Assembly: GCF_006539885.1 (NCBI RefSeq)
Contig: NZ_BJNW01000002.1
Location: 62,001 to 126,000 of the forward strand
Direction: 5' to 3'
DNA from: Kocuria varians
GTDB lineage: Bacteria; Actinomycetota; Actinomycetes; Actinomycetales; Micrococcaceae
Length of the DNA stretch: 64,000 nucleotides
Shown: piece by piece, positions 16,439 through 25,449 of the stretch
How the letters are laid out: each line of letters starts with the position of its first letter
How positions within the stretch are numbered: position 1 is the first letter of the stretch
Translations under genes and position numbers: made by a program
The notes under the pieces: model-generated
What the model saw: the letters and a program-made list of their open reading frames with translations, nothing else
Databases searched by the model: none
Told to the model about the DNA's origin: nothing

Positions 16439-16488
16439 GCGCGGGTGGGCGCGGGGCCGTCCGACGACGGCGCCACGCCCACCCGCGC
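16439..16488 (+). terminator. Hairpin after creatinase
   Basis: GCGCGGGTGGGCG (16439–16451) pairs perfectly with CGCCCACCCGCGC (16476–16488). It starts 10 bases after the creatinase stop, so the IclR gene probably has its own promoter. Confidence 0.6.
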
Positions 16489-16539
16489 GCCCGTTCCGTC
16501 CGGGACCCCGGGCACGTCTGCGGAAGAATGTGCAGTGAT

Positions 16540-17340
16540 ATGGCAGCAGCATCCAGAACCGAGTCCACCACAGAGTCCCGCACCACCCCGGTCATCGCGA
16601 ACGCCGTGAGCGTGCTGCGGTGCTTCACCCACGACGACCCCCTCCTGGGCGTCACGGAGATCGCCGGGCGGATCGGGCTGCACAAGAGCACCGTGTCGCG
16701 CATCCTGGCCACGCTGGAGCAGGAGAACCTGGTGGAGCGGGATCCCCAGACCCGCCGCTACGGCCTGGGGCTCGGTCTGATCACGCTCGCAGGACCGCTG
16801 CTCGCGGACCTCGACGAACGCCGCGTGGCCTACCCCGTGCTGCAGGAGCTCACCGCCCAGACCGGGGAGACGAGCGCCCTGGTGGTGTGGAACGGCGCGG
16901 AGACGGTCTGCGTGGAGCAGATCCCCAGCCCGCAGGAGATCAAGCACACCATCCCCCTCGGCACCAGGTACGACACTGCGCTGAGCTCCTCCGTGCAGGT
17001 CTTCCTCGCCGCTCAGCCCGCCGAACGCGTACGGGCACTGCTGCTCGCCGGGACGGTCACGCACCTCGCCACCACGGAGGACGCGATCGAGAGCTACCTG
17101 CAGCAGCTGGCCACGGTCCGGGACGAGGGCGTGGCGGTGAACTACGGCCGGACCCACGTGGACGAGGTCGGCGTGGCGGCTCCCGTGCGCGACCACCGGA
17201 ACGAGACGGTGGCCGCCGTGATGATCGCCGCTCCCCGCTACCGCGTCACGGAGGACCAGGTCTCGCACCTCGTGGCCGCCTGCACGGCCGCGGCGGAGGA
17301 GGTCTCCCAGCGGCTCGGGCACTCGCCGCGTGAGGACTGA
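16540..17340 (+). CDS. IclR-family regulator, probable controller of the creatine locus
   Basis: A 266-residue protein. The N-terminal winged helix includes TEIAGRIGLHKSTVSRILATLEQENLVERD (about residues 41–70). The C-terminal effector domain ends with VGVAAPVRDHRNETVAAVMIAAP. IclR proteins usually bind palindromes near their target genes and sense the pathway substrate. It is the only regulator in the creatine cluster, and GCAAC/GTTGC repeats lie at the cluster promoter. ATG 16540 and ATG 16528 are both possible, with GGAAG just upstream of the second. Confidence 0.85.
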   Translation: MAAASRTESTTESRTTPVIANAVSVLRCFTHDDPLLGVTEIAGRIGLHKSTVSRILATLEQENLVERDPQTRRYGLGLGLITLAGPLLADLDERRVAYPVLQELTAQTGETSALVVWNGAETVCVEQIPSPQEIKHTIPLGTRYDTALSSSVQVFLAAQPAERVRALLLAGTVTHLATTEDAIESYLQQLATVRDEGVAVNYGRTHVDEVGVAAPVRDHRNETVAAVMIAAPRYRVTEDQVSHLVAACTAAAEEVSQRLGHSPRED

Positions 17341-17397
17341 GCGCCACCGGCCACCCCCGGGGCGGGGACCACGGGGACGCGCGGCACCGAGCTGCGC

Positions 17398-17413
17398 GGG
17401 CGGCGTCGTCGTC
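17398..17413. repeat. GGCGTCGTCGTC element
   Basis: One copy of the dispersed element between the IclR and tgt genes, without a paired arm. Confidence 0.4.
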
Positions 17414-17484
17414 CGGGACGTGCGCACGGGGCCCGCGACCCGCGGGCGACCCCCGGGCCCGCCCGGACCCGGCACAATGGTGGG

Positions 17485-18771
17485 GTGCCGATCTCAGACC
17501 CCGCCTCCCCGTTCCGCTTCGAGCTCCACACCCGGCTGCGCGACAGCCCGTCCGTGACGGCGGAGCGGGTCGCGGACAACGGCGGGCAGTTCCAGGCCCG
17601 CACGGGCACCATCACCACCCCGCACGGACAGATCCAGACGCCCGCGTTCATCCCGGTGGCCACACAAGCGGCGATGAAGGCGGTGCTGCCCGAGTCCATG
17701 GCGGCGGAGGGCGCGCAGGCCATGCTCGCCAACGCCTACCACCTGTTCCTCGAGCCCGGCGACGACGTCCTGGACGAGGCCGGCGGGCTGGGCACCTTCA
17801 TGAACTGGCCCGGCCCCACGTTCACGGACTCGGGCGGGTTCCAGGTGATGTCCCTGGGCTCAGGACTCGGCAAGGTCATCGACATGTCCACGGTCTCGGG
17901 GCCCCTGGGGGACAACCACCAGGCCCCCGGGGTGAAGCGCATGGCACGCGTGGACGACGACGGCGTGTGGTTCCGCTCCTACCTCAACGGTGACCTGCAC
18001 CGCTTCACCCCCGAGGTCTCGATGCAGGTGCAGCACAACATCGGCGCGGACATCATGTTCGCGTTCGACGAGCTCACCACCCTGCACAACTCCCGCGAGT
18101 ACCAGGAGACCGCACTGGAACGCACCCGGCAGTGGGCGCTGCGCTGCGTGGCCGAGCACCGGCGACTCACGGAGGAGCGCGCCGCCAAGCCGTACCAGGC
18201 GCTGTTCGGCGTGGTCCAGGGCGCCCAGTACGAGGACCTGCGCCGGAAGGCGTGCCGGGACCTGTCCGGGATGGGCTTCGACGGCTTCGGGATCGGCGGT
18301 GCCCTGGAGAAGGCCCAGCTGGGCACGATCGTGCGGTGGTGCACCGAGGAGCTGCCGGAGCGGACCCCCAAGCACCTGCTGGGGATCTCCGAGCCGGACG
18401 ACATCTTCACCGCGATCGACAACGGCGTGGACACCTTCGACTGCGTCTCCCCCACCCGCGTGGCCCGTTCCTCCGCGGTCTACTCCCCCACGGGCCGCTT
18501 CAACCTCACGAACATCCGCTTCAAGAAGGACTTCACGCCCATCTCCGAGACGTGCCGCTGCTACACGTGCACCCACTACACGCGGGCGTACCTGCGGCAC
18601 CTGTTCAAGTCCAAGGAGCGCAACGCCGCGACCCTCGCGTCCATCCACAACGAGCGCTTCGTCCTGGACCTCGTGGCCGGGGCACGCGCGGCCATCGAGG
18701 CCGGCGACTACTTCGAGTACCGGGACGAGTTCCTGGGCGCCTACTACGGCGTGGCGCAGCCGAGCTCCTGA
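17485..18771 (+). CDS. tgt: tRNA-guanine(34) transglycosylase
   Basis: A 428-residue enzyme that swaps guanine 34 of GUN-anticodon tRNAs for a queuine-type base. The substrate pocket motif FTDSGGFQVMSL contains the general base Asp, and the second Asp (nucleophile) is in NGVDTFDCVSPTR. The zinc site CRCYTC...H is intact. It is somewhat longer than typical bacterial Tgt (~375–390). The start is GTG 17485. A queuosine-precursor transporter (30492–31187) occurs elsewhere in the window, but no de novo que genes do, so the organism may salvage the base. Confidence 0.92.
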   Translation: MPISDPASPFRFELHTRLRDSPSVTAERVADNGGQFQARTGTITTPHGQIQTPAFIPVATQAAMKAVLPESMAAEGAQAMLANAYHLFLEPGDDVLDEAGGLGTFMNWPGPTFTDSGGFQVMSLGSGLGKVIDMSTVSGPLGDNHQAPGVKRMARVDDDGVWFRSYLNGDLHRFTPEVSMQVQHNIGADIMFAFDELTTLHNSREYQETALERTRQWALRCVAEHRRLTEERAAKPYQALFGVVQGAQYEDLRRKACRDLSGMGFDGFGIGGALEKAQLGTIVRWCTEELPERTPKHLLGISEPDDIFTAIDNGVDTFDCVSPTRVARSSAVYSPTGRFNLTNIRFKKDFTPISETCRCYTCTHYTRAYLRHLFKSKERNAATLASIHNERFVLDLVAGARAAIEAGDYFEYRDEFLGAYYGVAQPSS

Positions 18772-18772
18772 G

Positions 18773-18786
18773 GACGACGACGCCGC
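18773..18786. repeat. GACGACGACGCC element
   Basis: A copy of the dispersed element starting two bases after the tgt stop codon. GC-rich sequence downstream may extend it into a hairpin. Confidence 0.4.
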
Positions 18787-18899
18787 GGGGCAGGCTCCGC
18801 TGCCGGGCAGCGACTCGGCACGGTGTCGGGTGGCTGGAGCCACTCTCGTCGATCGCGCAAAAAAGTACTGATTCTGGGCATGAGAAGTGCTGGGCCGTC

Positions 18900-18918
18900 C
18901 CTCACCGCTCTGGTGAGG
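18900..18918 (+). promoter_or_regulatory. Inverted repeat CCTCACC-5-GGTGAGG upstream of the polyol locus
   Basis: A perfect 7+5+7 inverted repeat (18900–18906 and 18912–18918) in the leader of the polyol transporter. It could be an operator or a leader hairpin. The AraC-type regulator at 21523 is the nearest candidate binder, though AraC proteins generally use direct repeats. Confidence 0.35.
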
Positions 18919-18974
18919 TGGGTCTGTGAGCGACGACACGTTCACACGAGACCACCCGACGGAGTGCGGTCCTG

Positions 18975-20323
18975 TTGACACCCCAGAGCACGCCCCTGAT
19001 CTTCGGCATGCCCAGGAAGCTGGTTTTCGGCTACCTGGCGCTGGCGATCTTCATGACCGGCGACGGCATCGACCTCGTCTTCCTCTCCCGCTACCTGGTG
19101 ACCCAGCAGGGATTCACCCCTGAACAGGCGGGGCTGTGCTTCACCGTCTACGGGTTCATGGCGGCGCTGGCCGCATGGACCACGGGAGTCCTGGCCGACC
19201 TCTTCGGCCCCAAGCGGCTCATGGTGCTGGGCGGGGTGCTGTGATAGGCCTCCACGCGCTGTTCCTGCTCGTGGGCGTCACCGACCCGACACTGGGTGTC
19301 CTCACCTATGGACTGCGGGGGATCGCCTACCCGCTGTTCATGTACTCCTTCGTGGTGCTGATCGCGGAGTCGACGGAGCCCGGCAAACTGGCCAGCGCCA
19401 TGGGGTGGTTCTGGGCCGCGTTCTCGATCGGCCTGGGCACCCTCGGCGCGTTCATCCCGTCCCTCACGGTCCCGGCGATCGGTGAGATGGCCACCCTGTG
19501 GCTCAGCATCGCCTTCGTGGGCGCGGGAACCCTGATCTGCCTGTTCCTGGTGCCCGGAGCGCCCAAGGGCGCCCTGGTGAACCAGCCCCTCACCCGCGAG
19601 GAGAAGACCCGTGAGCTGCTGCGCGGCGTCACGATCATCGCCGAGAAACCCCAGATCTTCCTGTCCGTGGTGATCCGCGTGCTGTGCAACCTCACGCTCT
19701 ACGGCTTCCCGCTCATGATGCCGCTGTACCTCACCGGCGTGTACTCGGACTCGCAGGCCTGGTTCACGCAGGAGGAGTGGATGCGTCTGTGGGCCGTCAC
19801 GGCGGCCGTGCAGATCCTCACCAACATCATCTGGGGCCGGTTGGGAGACCGCTTCGGGTGGATGCGCCAGATGCGGTGGTTCGGCTTCGTGGGCATGGCC
19901 GTCGCCACCCTGGCCTTCGGCTACTTCCCCCTGCTCTTCGGGCACAACCTGGTCATGATGTACCTCGCCGGGGTGCTGTTCTCCGTCTCGGTGACGGCCT
20001 TCGTCCCCATGGGCGCCATCTTCCCCGCACTGGCCCCGGAACACCGCGGCGCCGCCATCTCCGCCCACAACCTCGCCTCCGGACTCACCACGTTCATCGG
20101 CCCGGGCATCGTGACCGTCTTCCACCCGCTGCTCGGCTCCCTCGGCGTCCTCTGGGTCTACGCCGCGCTCATGATCCTGGGAACCCTCACCACGTTCTTC
20201 ATCCATCCGCCCCAGCCGGGGATCACCGACGACGACGGCCGGGAGCTCACCCGCGCCGAGAAGGCCGTCTACCGGGCGGAGCACGGCGCACCGGGAAGCC
20301 AGCGCGTCGAGATCACCGCCTGA
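18975..20323 (+). pseudogene. MFS polyol transporter (ribitol/arabitol/xylitol type), frameshifted
   Basis: Two open frames together make one ~450-residue MFS protein of the polyol permease type. The first (TTG 18975; ATG 19008 also possible) has GYLALAIFMTGDGIDLVFLSRYL and ends at TGA 19242–19244. The second starts at GTG 19241, overlapping that stop, and continues with helices 3–12. One base is missing at about 19240. The overlap GTGA would allow re-initiation, so two-piece translation cannot be excluded, but split MFS proteins rarely work. The 5' end is also unclear: a GTG at 18926 lies in the second frame. Xylitol dehydrogenase follows. Confidence 0.75.
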
Positions 20324-20393
20324 GCACCCCGTTCCAGCCACCACACGGGACGTCCGACCCTGCGAGGTCGGCGTCCGACGAGAGGAAACGATC

Positions 20394-21443
20394 ATGACGA
20401 ACACCATGAAGGCCGTTGTTCTGCAGGAGCAGGGAAAGATCACCGTCGACGACGTCGAGCGCCCCGGCGCCCCCGGGCCCGGCGAGGTCAAGGTGGGGAT
20501 GCACACCGTGGGGATCTGCGGCTCGGACGTCCACTACTACACGCGCGGCGCCATCGGGGACTTCGTCCTGCGCGAGCCCATGGTTTTGGGCCACGAGGGA
20601 TCCGGGACGGTGCTGGAGGTCGGCGAGGGCGTCACGCACCTGCAGCCCGGAGACCGGGTGTGCATGGAGCCGGGCATCCCCAACCCGCGCTCGCGTGCCT
20701 CCCGGGAGGGGATGTACAACGTGGATCCGGACGTCCGCTTCTGGGCCACCCCTCCGGTGGACGGCTGCCTCGCGGAAGAGGTCGTCCACCCGGCGGAGTA
20801 CACGTACAAGCTGCCGGAGGAGCTCTCCTTCGCCGAGGGCGCGCTGATCGAGCCGTTTGCCGTGGGCATGCAGGCCGCAACGAAGGCCCGGCTGAAGCCC
20901 GGTGACATCGCGGCCGTGGTGGGGTGCGGCACCATCGGGATCCTCACGGCCATCGCGGCGCTCAACGGTGGCGCGTCCCGCGTGTACATCTCGGACGTCG
21001 CGGCCGAGAAGCTGGCCCTGGTGCAGGACATCGACGGCATCGTGACCGTGGACGCCTCCCGGGAGGATCTCGGGGAACGCATCCGTCGCGACACGGACGG
21101 CTGGGGGCCGCAGGCCGTTTTCGAGGCATCGGGCTCCGCGGGAGCCTACAAGTCCCTGTGGGACCTGCCCGCGCCCGGCGGGGTTCTGGTCCTGGTGGGG
21201 ATGCCCACCCAGGAGGTGCCGCTGAACGTGGTCAAGATTCAGGCCAAGGAGCTGCGGATCGAGTCCATCTTCCGCTACGCGAACGTCTACCAGAAGGCCA
21301 TCGACCTCGCCGCCGGCCCGGGTGTGGACCTCTCCCGGCTCGTGACCGGGACCTTCCCCGTGGCGGAGTCCGTGGCGGTGTTCGACCGTGGCGCCGAGGG
21401 CCGTCCCACCGACACGAAGCTGCAGATCACCTTTGCGGGCTGA
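20394..21443 (+). CDS. Xylitol dehydrogenase (zinc-dependent MDR, D-xylulose-forming)
   Basis: A 349-residue zinc alcohol dehydrogenase. Catalytic zinc ligands are Cys42 (GICGSDVHYY) and His67-Glu68 (GHEGSG). The NAD-binding motif GCGTIGI follows ALIEPFAVGMQA. MEPGIPNPRSRASREGMYNV and RFWATPPVDGCL are characteristic of the xylitol/sorbitol dehydrogenase subgroup, which lacks the four-cysteine structural zinc lobe. It would oxidise a polyol taken up by the adjacent transporter to a ketose. ATG 20394 has AGAGGAAACG before it. The AraC regulator gene lies downstream. Confidence 0.85.
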   Translation: MTNTMKAVVLQEQGKITVDDVERPGAPGPGEVKVGMHTVGICGSDVHYYTRGAIGDFVLREPMVLGHEGSGTVLEVGEGVTHLQPGDRVCMEPGIPNPRSRASREGMYNVDPDVRFWATPPVDGCLAEEVVHPAEYTYKLPEELSFAEGALIEPFAVGMQAATKARLKPGDIAAVVGCGTIGILTAIAALNGGASRVYISDVAAEKLALVQDIDGIVTVDASREDLGERIRRDTDGWGPQAVFEASGSAGAYKSLWDLPAPGGVLVLVGMPTQEVPLNVVKIQAKELRIESIFRYANVYQKAIDLAAGPGVDLSRLVTGTFPVAESVAVFDRGAEGRPTDTKLQITFAG

Positions 21444-21464
21444 CCCCAGGCCCTGGCTCACCCC

Positions 21465-21496
21465 GTGCGGCGGCACTCCACGGAGTGCCGCCGCAC
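21465..21496 (+). terminator. 14-bp perfect hairpin after xylitol dehydrogenase
   Basis: GTGCGGCGGCACTC (21465–21478) and GAGTGCCGCCGCAC (21483–21496) pair fully around CACG. It starts 22 bases after the stop, so the regulator gene downstream is probably transcribed separately. Confidence 0.65.
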
Positions 21497-21522
21497 GGCA
21501 CTGCACCGCATGGCGGGCAAGA

Positions 21523-22425
21523 ATGGTGAACGTGAGCGAACGACTGCCGAGCCCCCTGGGTGACCCCGTCCACGAACTGGTCGTCATGGACTCCGTGAGC
21601 GCGCTGCGGTGGTTCCGTCATGACGTCCCCCACCCGCTCGCCAGGTGGCACCACCACCCCGAGGTCGAGATCCACCTCATCACGGCCTCCACGGGCACGG
21701 CGCAGATCGGCGACGCAGTGCAGGCGTTCAGCCCCGGCGCCCTGTACCTGATCGGCTCAGGCCTGCCCCACAACTGGGTGTCCTCACTGCGGCCGGGTGA
21801 GACCGTTCCCGGCCGCGACGTGCTGCTGCAGTTCCACCCGGACCTCGTCACGGACCTGGCACGACAGGTCCCCGACCTCGGTTCGCTGCCGATACTCCTG
21901 GACGAGGCGCGCCGAGGCATCGAGTTCACCGGAGCGACGCGCGACCAGGCCGAGGAGGCGCTCTTGCGCATCCGGGGCAGCCGGGAGATCAGACGGTTCG
22001 CCCTGTTCCTGGAGCTTCTGGACGTCCTGGCCCGCGCCCCGCGCAAGAACCGCAGGACGATCTCCCAGCACGTCATGGACGCTCCCCTGGACACCGCGGA
22101 GTCGGATCTCTACAACGCGGCCCTGGTCTACCTGCACGCCCGTCTCACGGAACGCTTCACGCTGAGCGACGTGGCGGAGCACCTCGCCGTGAGCCCGTCG
22201 CACCTCTCCCGACTGTTCACGCGAGCCACGGGCGTCGGGTATTCGCGAACGGTGACGCGGCTGAGGGTTTTCGAGGCGTGCCGGCTGCTGCGGCACACCG
22301 AAACGCCCATCGGCCAGGTGTGCTTCCGGTCGGGATTCGGAAACCAGTCGAATTTCAACCGCCGTTTCCACGAGGAGACCGGAATGACGCCGCACGAATA
22401 CCGTTCCGGCGTCATGGCGGGGTAG
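21523..22425 (+). CDS. AraC-family regulator, probable polyol-use activator
   Basis: A 300-residue protein. The N-terminal cupin sensor has HHHPEVEIHLI and GDAVQAFSPGALYLIGSGLPHNW. The C-terminal double HTH begins ARLTERFTLSDVAEHLAVSPSHLSRLF and ends FGNQSNFNRRFHEETGMTPHEYR. It lies next to the xylitol dehydrogenase and transporter genes, so it probably activates them on polyols. ATG 21523 and GTG 21532 are both possible. Confidence 0.85.
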   Translation: MVNVSERLPSPLGDPVHELVVMDSVSALRWFRHDVPHPLARWHHHPEVEIHLITASTGTAQIGDAVQAFSPGALYLIGSGLPHNWVSSLRPGETVPGRDVLLQFHPDLVTDLARQVPDLGSLPILLDEARRGIEFTGATRDQAEEALLRIRGSREIRRFALFLELLDVLARAPRKNRRTISQHVMDAPLDTAESDLYNAALVYLHARLTERFTLSDVAEHLAVSPSHLSRLFTRATGVGYSRTVTRLRVFEACRLLRHTETPIGQVCFRSGFGNQSNFNRRFHEETGMTPHEYRSGVMAG

Positions 22426-22543
22426 GTGCAGGCAACTTTCCCGCACGACTTCCCGACCACCTGCGACGGTTCCGCTCGCCCGGGCATGCGATCACGACGA
22501 CACCACAGGGCCGGCTCCGCGCCCCTTGCCCCGGAACCGCTTC

Positions 22544-22882
22544 TCAGCACGCCCGCGGAATGCCCGCGACAGCGGCAAGCCGCTGCTGGCTCATCCCATC
22601 CCGGTCGATGATCGGCATCGCCCGTCCGATCCGCGCCTGCACCGCAGGAATCTGCAACGACGCCTGGTGCGCATCTTCGCTGTCCCAGACTTCCGTGACC
22701 CACACGGCGTCTGCGTCCTCTGGGTCACGGGCGACCAGATAGAGACGGCACCCAGGCATCGGCTCGCTGCGGTCCTGCTCACTCAGAATGGCAGCCAGGG
22801 CATCCCCCTCCCCTGGTATGGAGCGCAGTCGGCCGTGAAGCATGAATGCGGATTCAGTGGTCATGGTGTCAATGTCAGCCAT
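22544..22882 (-). CDS. Antibiotic-biosynthesis-monooxygenase (ABM) domain protein
   Basis: A 112-residue dimeric ferredoxin-like fold. MLHGRLRSIPGEGDALAAIL, YLVARDPEDADAVWVTEVWDSEDAH and a terminal PIIDRDGMSQQ segment are typical of ABM/quinol monooxygenase-like proteins, which can oxidise quinols or simply bind small ligands. ATG 22882 with GGTGAGG before it is preferred. A longer start at 22933 would overlap the first codon of the divergent AraC gene and has no ribosome site. GC is lower than in the window on average. Confidence 0.75.
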   Translation of the reverse strand: MADIDTMTTESAFMLHGRLRSIPGEGDALAAILSEQDRSEPMPGCRLYLVARDPEDADAVWVTEVWDSEDAHQASLQIPAVQARIGRAMPIIDRDGMSQQRLAAVAGIPRAC

Positions 22883-22931
22883 GGCCTCACCGTAGGCTTC
22901 GGGAATCGGCGCAGGCTTGTAGATTCTTGCC

Positions 22932-23723
22932 ATGGCTGAGGCAACCGTTCCGAACGGGCGTGGAGTCCCTTTTCCGAGGCGCCTCCCTGTTGCTTTCCGA
23001 CGACTGCCCGCCAGCTCTGAGGCCTCTGACCTCGTAGCGTGGTGGTGGCTGTGTGAATGGGACTTGCCGGACGGCGAGCGCTCGGATCAGCGAGTCCTGG
23101 CGTTCCCTGCTCTGAACTTCACTGTCGACGGTGAAGGGGCCGCAGTTGCCGGCCCGACCAGCACGGCCACCACGCGCATCCTCACGGGCAGAGGATGGGT
23201 CATCGGCGCACTGCTTAAGCCAGCAACGACCCCGGTGTTCACTACCGATCCAGCATCACTGCGTGATCGATTGAACCCGGTCGTCCTGCCCGAACTGCAG
23301 GCACGTGTCACGGAGTTGGTCGGGAACGGTTGTCTGGACGGTGCCACGGAGGTCGTAACGCAGTGGCTCGTGGGCCGGGCTGGAGACCTTGAGGACTCCG
23401 CTCGCGCGGCGAACCTCATGTGGCACCTCGCGACGACCGATCACCACATCACATCGCTCACCAGTCTTGCCGAGGCTGTCGGCACCTCCCAGAGCGGCCT
23501 CTACCGTCTGGCTCGCCGCTACGTCGGGGTCTCGCCCTATGACATGCTCCGGCGGCGGCGCCTACAGGAGATCGCGGAGCACATCCGGGACAACCCGCAG
23601 ACGTCGCTGGCAGATGTGGCAGGCCGCTTCGGTCTGACCGATCAAGCCCACATGAACCGCGAGTTCAAAGCGGCGTTCGGCATCACCCCCGGTGAGTACA
23701 GGACCTCTTTGAGAGGGCCGTAG
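22932..23723 (+). CDS. AraC-family regulator with DUF6597-type N-terminus
   Basis: A 263-residue regulator. The N-terminal half (LVAWWWLCEWDLPDGERSDQ, then FPALNFTVD) fits the DUF6597 sensor type. The C-terminal HTH includes SLAEAVGTSQSGLYRLARRYVG and VAGRFGLTDQAHMNREFKAAFG. No ribosome site precedes ATG 22932. A -10-like TAGATT ends about 7 bases upstream, so the message may be leaderless. It diverges from the ABM gene and probably controls it. Base composition is lower in GC than flanking core genes. Confidence 0.8.
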   Translation: MAEATVPNGRGVPFPRRLPVAFRRLPASSEASDLVAWWWLCEWDLPDGERSDQRVLAFPALNFTVDGEGAAVAGPTSTATTRILTGRGWVIGALLKPATTPVFTTDPASLRDRLNPVVLPELQARVTELVGNGCLDGATEVVTQWLVGRAGDLEDSARAANLMWHLATTDHHITSLTSLAEAVGTSQSGLYRLARRYVGVSPYDMLRRRRLQEIAEHIRDNPQTSLADVAGRFGLTDQAHMNREFKAAFGITPGEYRTSLRGP

Positions 23724-23837
23724 GCCCGCACGCCCATTCGGCGGGGCACTCCTTGACGCATCGGTCGAGTGAGCGCCCGTGAGCATGCAGGAGAAGAAAT
23801 GGATACCGCAGCTACGTTCTGCTGACATGATCTGCCC

Positions 23838-24461
23838 ATGACGCACGACAGCCCCTCCGCCCAGGACGTCCAACTGGCTCTCGACGATGCCCGCCGCCAT
23901 CTGCGGGGCATCACGGATGACGGCTGGTCGAGGTCAGCGAACGGACTCGATTGGACGTGCAGGGAGACGATGATGCACATCCTGGACGATTTGGGGAGCT
24001 ATGCCATGCAGTTGTCCGGAGTGCACGGGCACGAGGGATATACGCCCCTCCAAGAGTTCGCGGTGACACCTGGCCGGCCCCAGGGGTTGTTCTGGCCCGA
24101 GGAGAGCGGCGGCACGCAAGCAATCCTGGACTGCCTCGACGCCGTCGGTGGTCTGCTGGTGGCCGTCGTGGCCTCGGTGCCCGCTGATCGCATCGGGTGG
24201 CATCCCTTTGGCAACCCCGACCGGTCCGGCTTGGCCGCCATGGGTATCGTGGAGCTGACAGTTCACACCCACGACATCCTGGCGGCACATCACCGGCCCT
24301 ACAGAGCGCCGGATGTGGTCGTTCACCGCGCCATGAACCGTATCTTTGCCGATGCACGTCGGTCGGGAGATGTCTGGCACGACCTTCTGCGAGCCACAGG
24401 ACGCACGCCGGATACACGCGGTGGGTCCTGGAGATGGGATTCCTCGCCGCTGGACGCATAG
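23838..24461 (+). CDS. Maleylpyruvate isomerase N-terminal/DinB-like (mycothiol-dependent type) protein
   Basis: A 207-residue four-helix protein. GLDWTCRETMMHILDDLGSYAMQLSG near the N-terminus and MGIVELTVHTHDILAAHH later supply the three histidine-type metal ligands of the MDMPI_N/DinB superfamily, many of which are mycothiol S-transferases. The exact reaction is unknown. Codon use and GC are lower than in neighbouring core genes, like the rest of this 22.5–26 kb stretch. Confidence 0.7.
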   Translation: MTHDSPSAQDVQLALDDARRHLRGITDDGWSRSANGLDWTCRETMMHILDDLGSYAMQLSGVHGHEGYTPLQEFAVTPGRPQGLFWPEESGGTQAILDCLDAVGGLLVAVVASVPADRIGWHPFGNPDRSGLAAMGIVELTVHTHDILAAHHRPYRAPDVVVHRAMNRIFADARRSGDVWHDLLRATGRTPDTRGGSWRWDSSPLDA

Positions 24462-24563
24462 TCCGCGGGTGTGACCCACCGGCGCGTCCTGATTCCCCGT
24501 CAGCCTGGCTCCCAGCACGAAGAATGAATCATCCAGTGCAACATGGCCTGCCTTGGCTACAGA

Positions 24564-24917
24564 TCAGAGCAAGGGCCGCATGGCGCTCTCCACCCGCTCC
24601 GGCACAACATGCACCTGGGGAGTCAGACCCTGCGGCGGAAAATCACGGTCGATGCACTCGCGCCAGAACTCCAGGTGCCGCACGTCGAGCCAGTGCTGCG
24701 AGTCGCGTATGGAACGGCGCCCTTCCCCCTGCACCGAGTACCAGTAGAGATACATGACGCCCTCGACGACCTCGCTGAAGATCGTCTCCACGTACATCTG
24801 CTCCGGTTCCAGCGTCTCCCGAAAAGCATTCGGGTTCGAGCGCAGAAAATCCATCCACTCGGCCGCGCGCTCCTCGGCGCCTGATCGGACGCGGAACCGG
24901 GTCATCTCGATGAGCAT
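24564..24917 (-). CDS. DUF6176 family protein
   Basis: A 117-residue protein opening MLIEMTRFRVRSGAEERAAEW, followed by MYVETIFSEVVEGVMYLYWYSVQ, the pattern of the DUF6176 family (ferredoxin-like, NIPSNAP/ABM-like fold). No catalytic residues can be assigned. It stands alone between the MDMPI-type gene (convergent) and the GNAT gene upstream on the same strand. Confidence 0.65.
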   Translation of the reverse strand: MLIEMTRFRVRSGAEERAAEWMDFLRSNPNAFRETLEPEQMYVETIFSEVVEGVMYLYWYSVQGEGRRSIRDSQHWLDVRHLEFWRECIDRDFPPQGLTPQVHVVPERVESAMRPLL

Positions 24918-24978
24918 GCGCGCACCCTACGACACCTGCTGCAGAGTATCTCCGGCGCACGTTCTCCGATGTCCGCTC

Positions 24979-25449
24979 TCAGATGTCTGCACGCATCGCG
25001 GGGAAGGTCGTCTCGACGAAGCCGGCCCGCTCGTACATGCCCCGCCCCGCTGCCGTCGACATGAGTTCCGCCCGGCGGATACCGGTACCCCGTGCCCATG
25101 CCAGTGCGGCTTCAAAAACACGCTGGCCGTATCCACGCCCACGTTGAGCGGGGAACGTGCACACGTTGCTGATGAGCACATCCCGCCCGCACGGGTTGCT
25201 GGGGGACGGTGCCGCGTCCCGAACAGCAGCCACGGAACACGCAACGACGCGCCCGTCCAGCTCGGCGACGAAGATGCCGTACTCCGACGTGTGGATCCGT
25301 TCCAGGAACCACAACCGGGCGCCTTCGGCCCATGAACCGTCGAGAGATGGAGTACCCATCGCACGAAACATCTCAGTGCGCAGCAGGACAAGAGTGTCAA
25401 CGTCCTGCTCCGAGGCCCGGCGCGTGACGACGAGTTCAGCGTTCACCAT
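24979..25449 (-). CDS. GNAT-family N-acetyltransferase
   Basis: A 156-residue acetyltransferase. ISNVCTFPAQRGRGYGQRVFEAALAWA holds the acetyl-CoA-binding R/Q-x-x-G-x-G/A segment, and AAGRGMYERAGFVE the usual C-terminal motif. The substrate is unknown. ATG 25449 was chosen because the residues before it look non-coding. Confidence 0.8.
   Translation of the reverse strand: MVNAELVVTRRASEQDVDTLVLLRTEMFRAMGTPSLDGSWAEGARLWFLERIHTSEYGIFVAELDGRVVACSVAAVRDAAPSPSNPCGRDVLISNVCTFPAQRGRGYGQRVFEAALAWARGTGIRRAELMSTAAGRGMYERAGFVETTFPAMRADI

Noticed and set aside
18926-19123. GTG 18926 as the start of a separate small protein before the polyol transporter
   Set aside because: After ~20 residues the frame becomes an off-frame reading of the transporter N-terminus. 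It may at most hold the original start of that gene.
22883-22933. Longer N-terminus for the ABM protein starting at 22933
   Set aside because: It would overlap the start codon of the divergent AraC gene and has no ribosome site. ATG 22882 has GGTGAGG and gives a normal family length.
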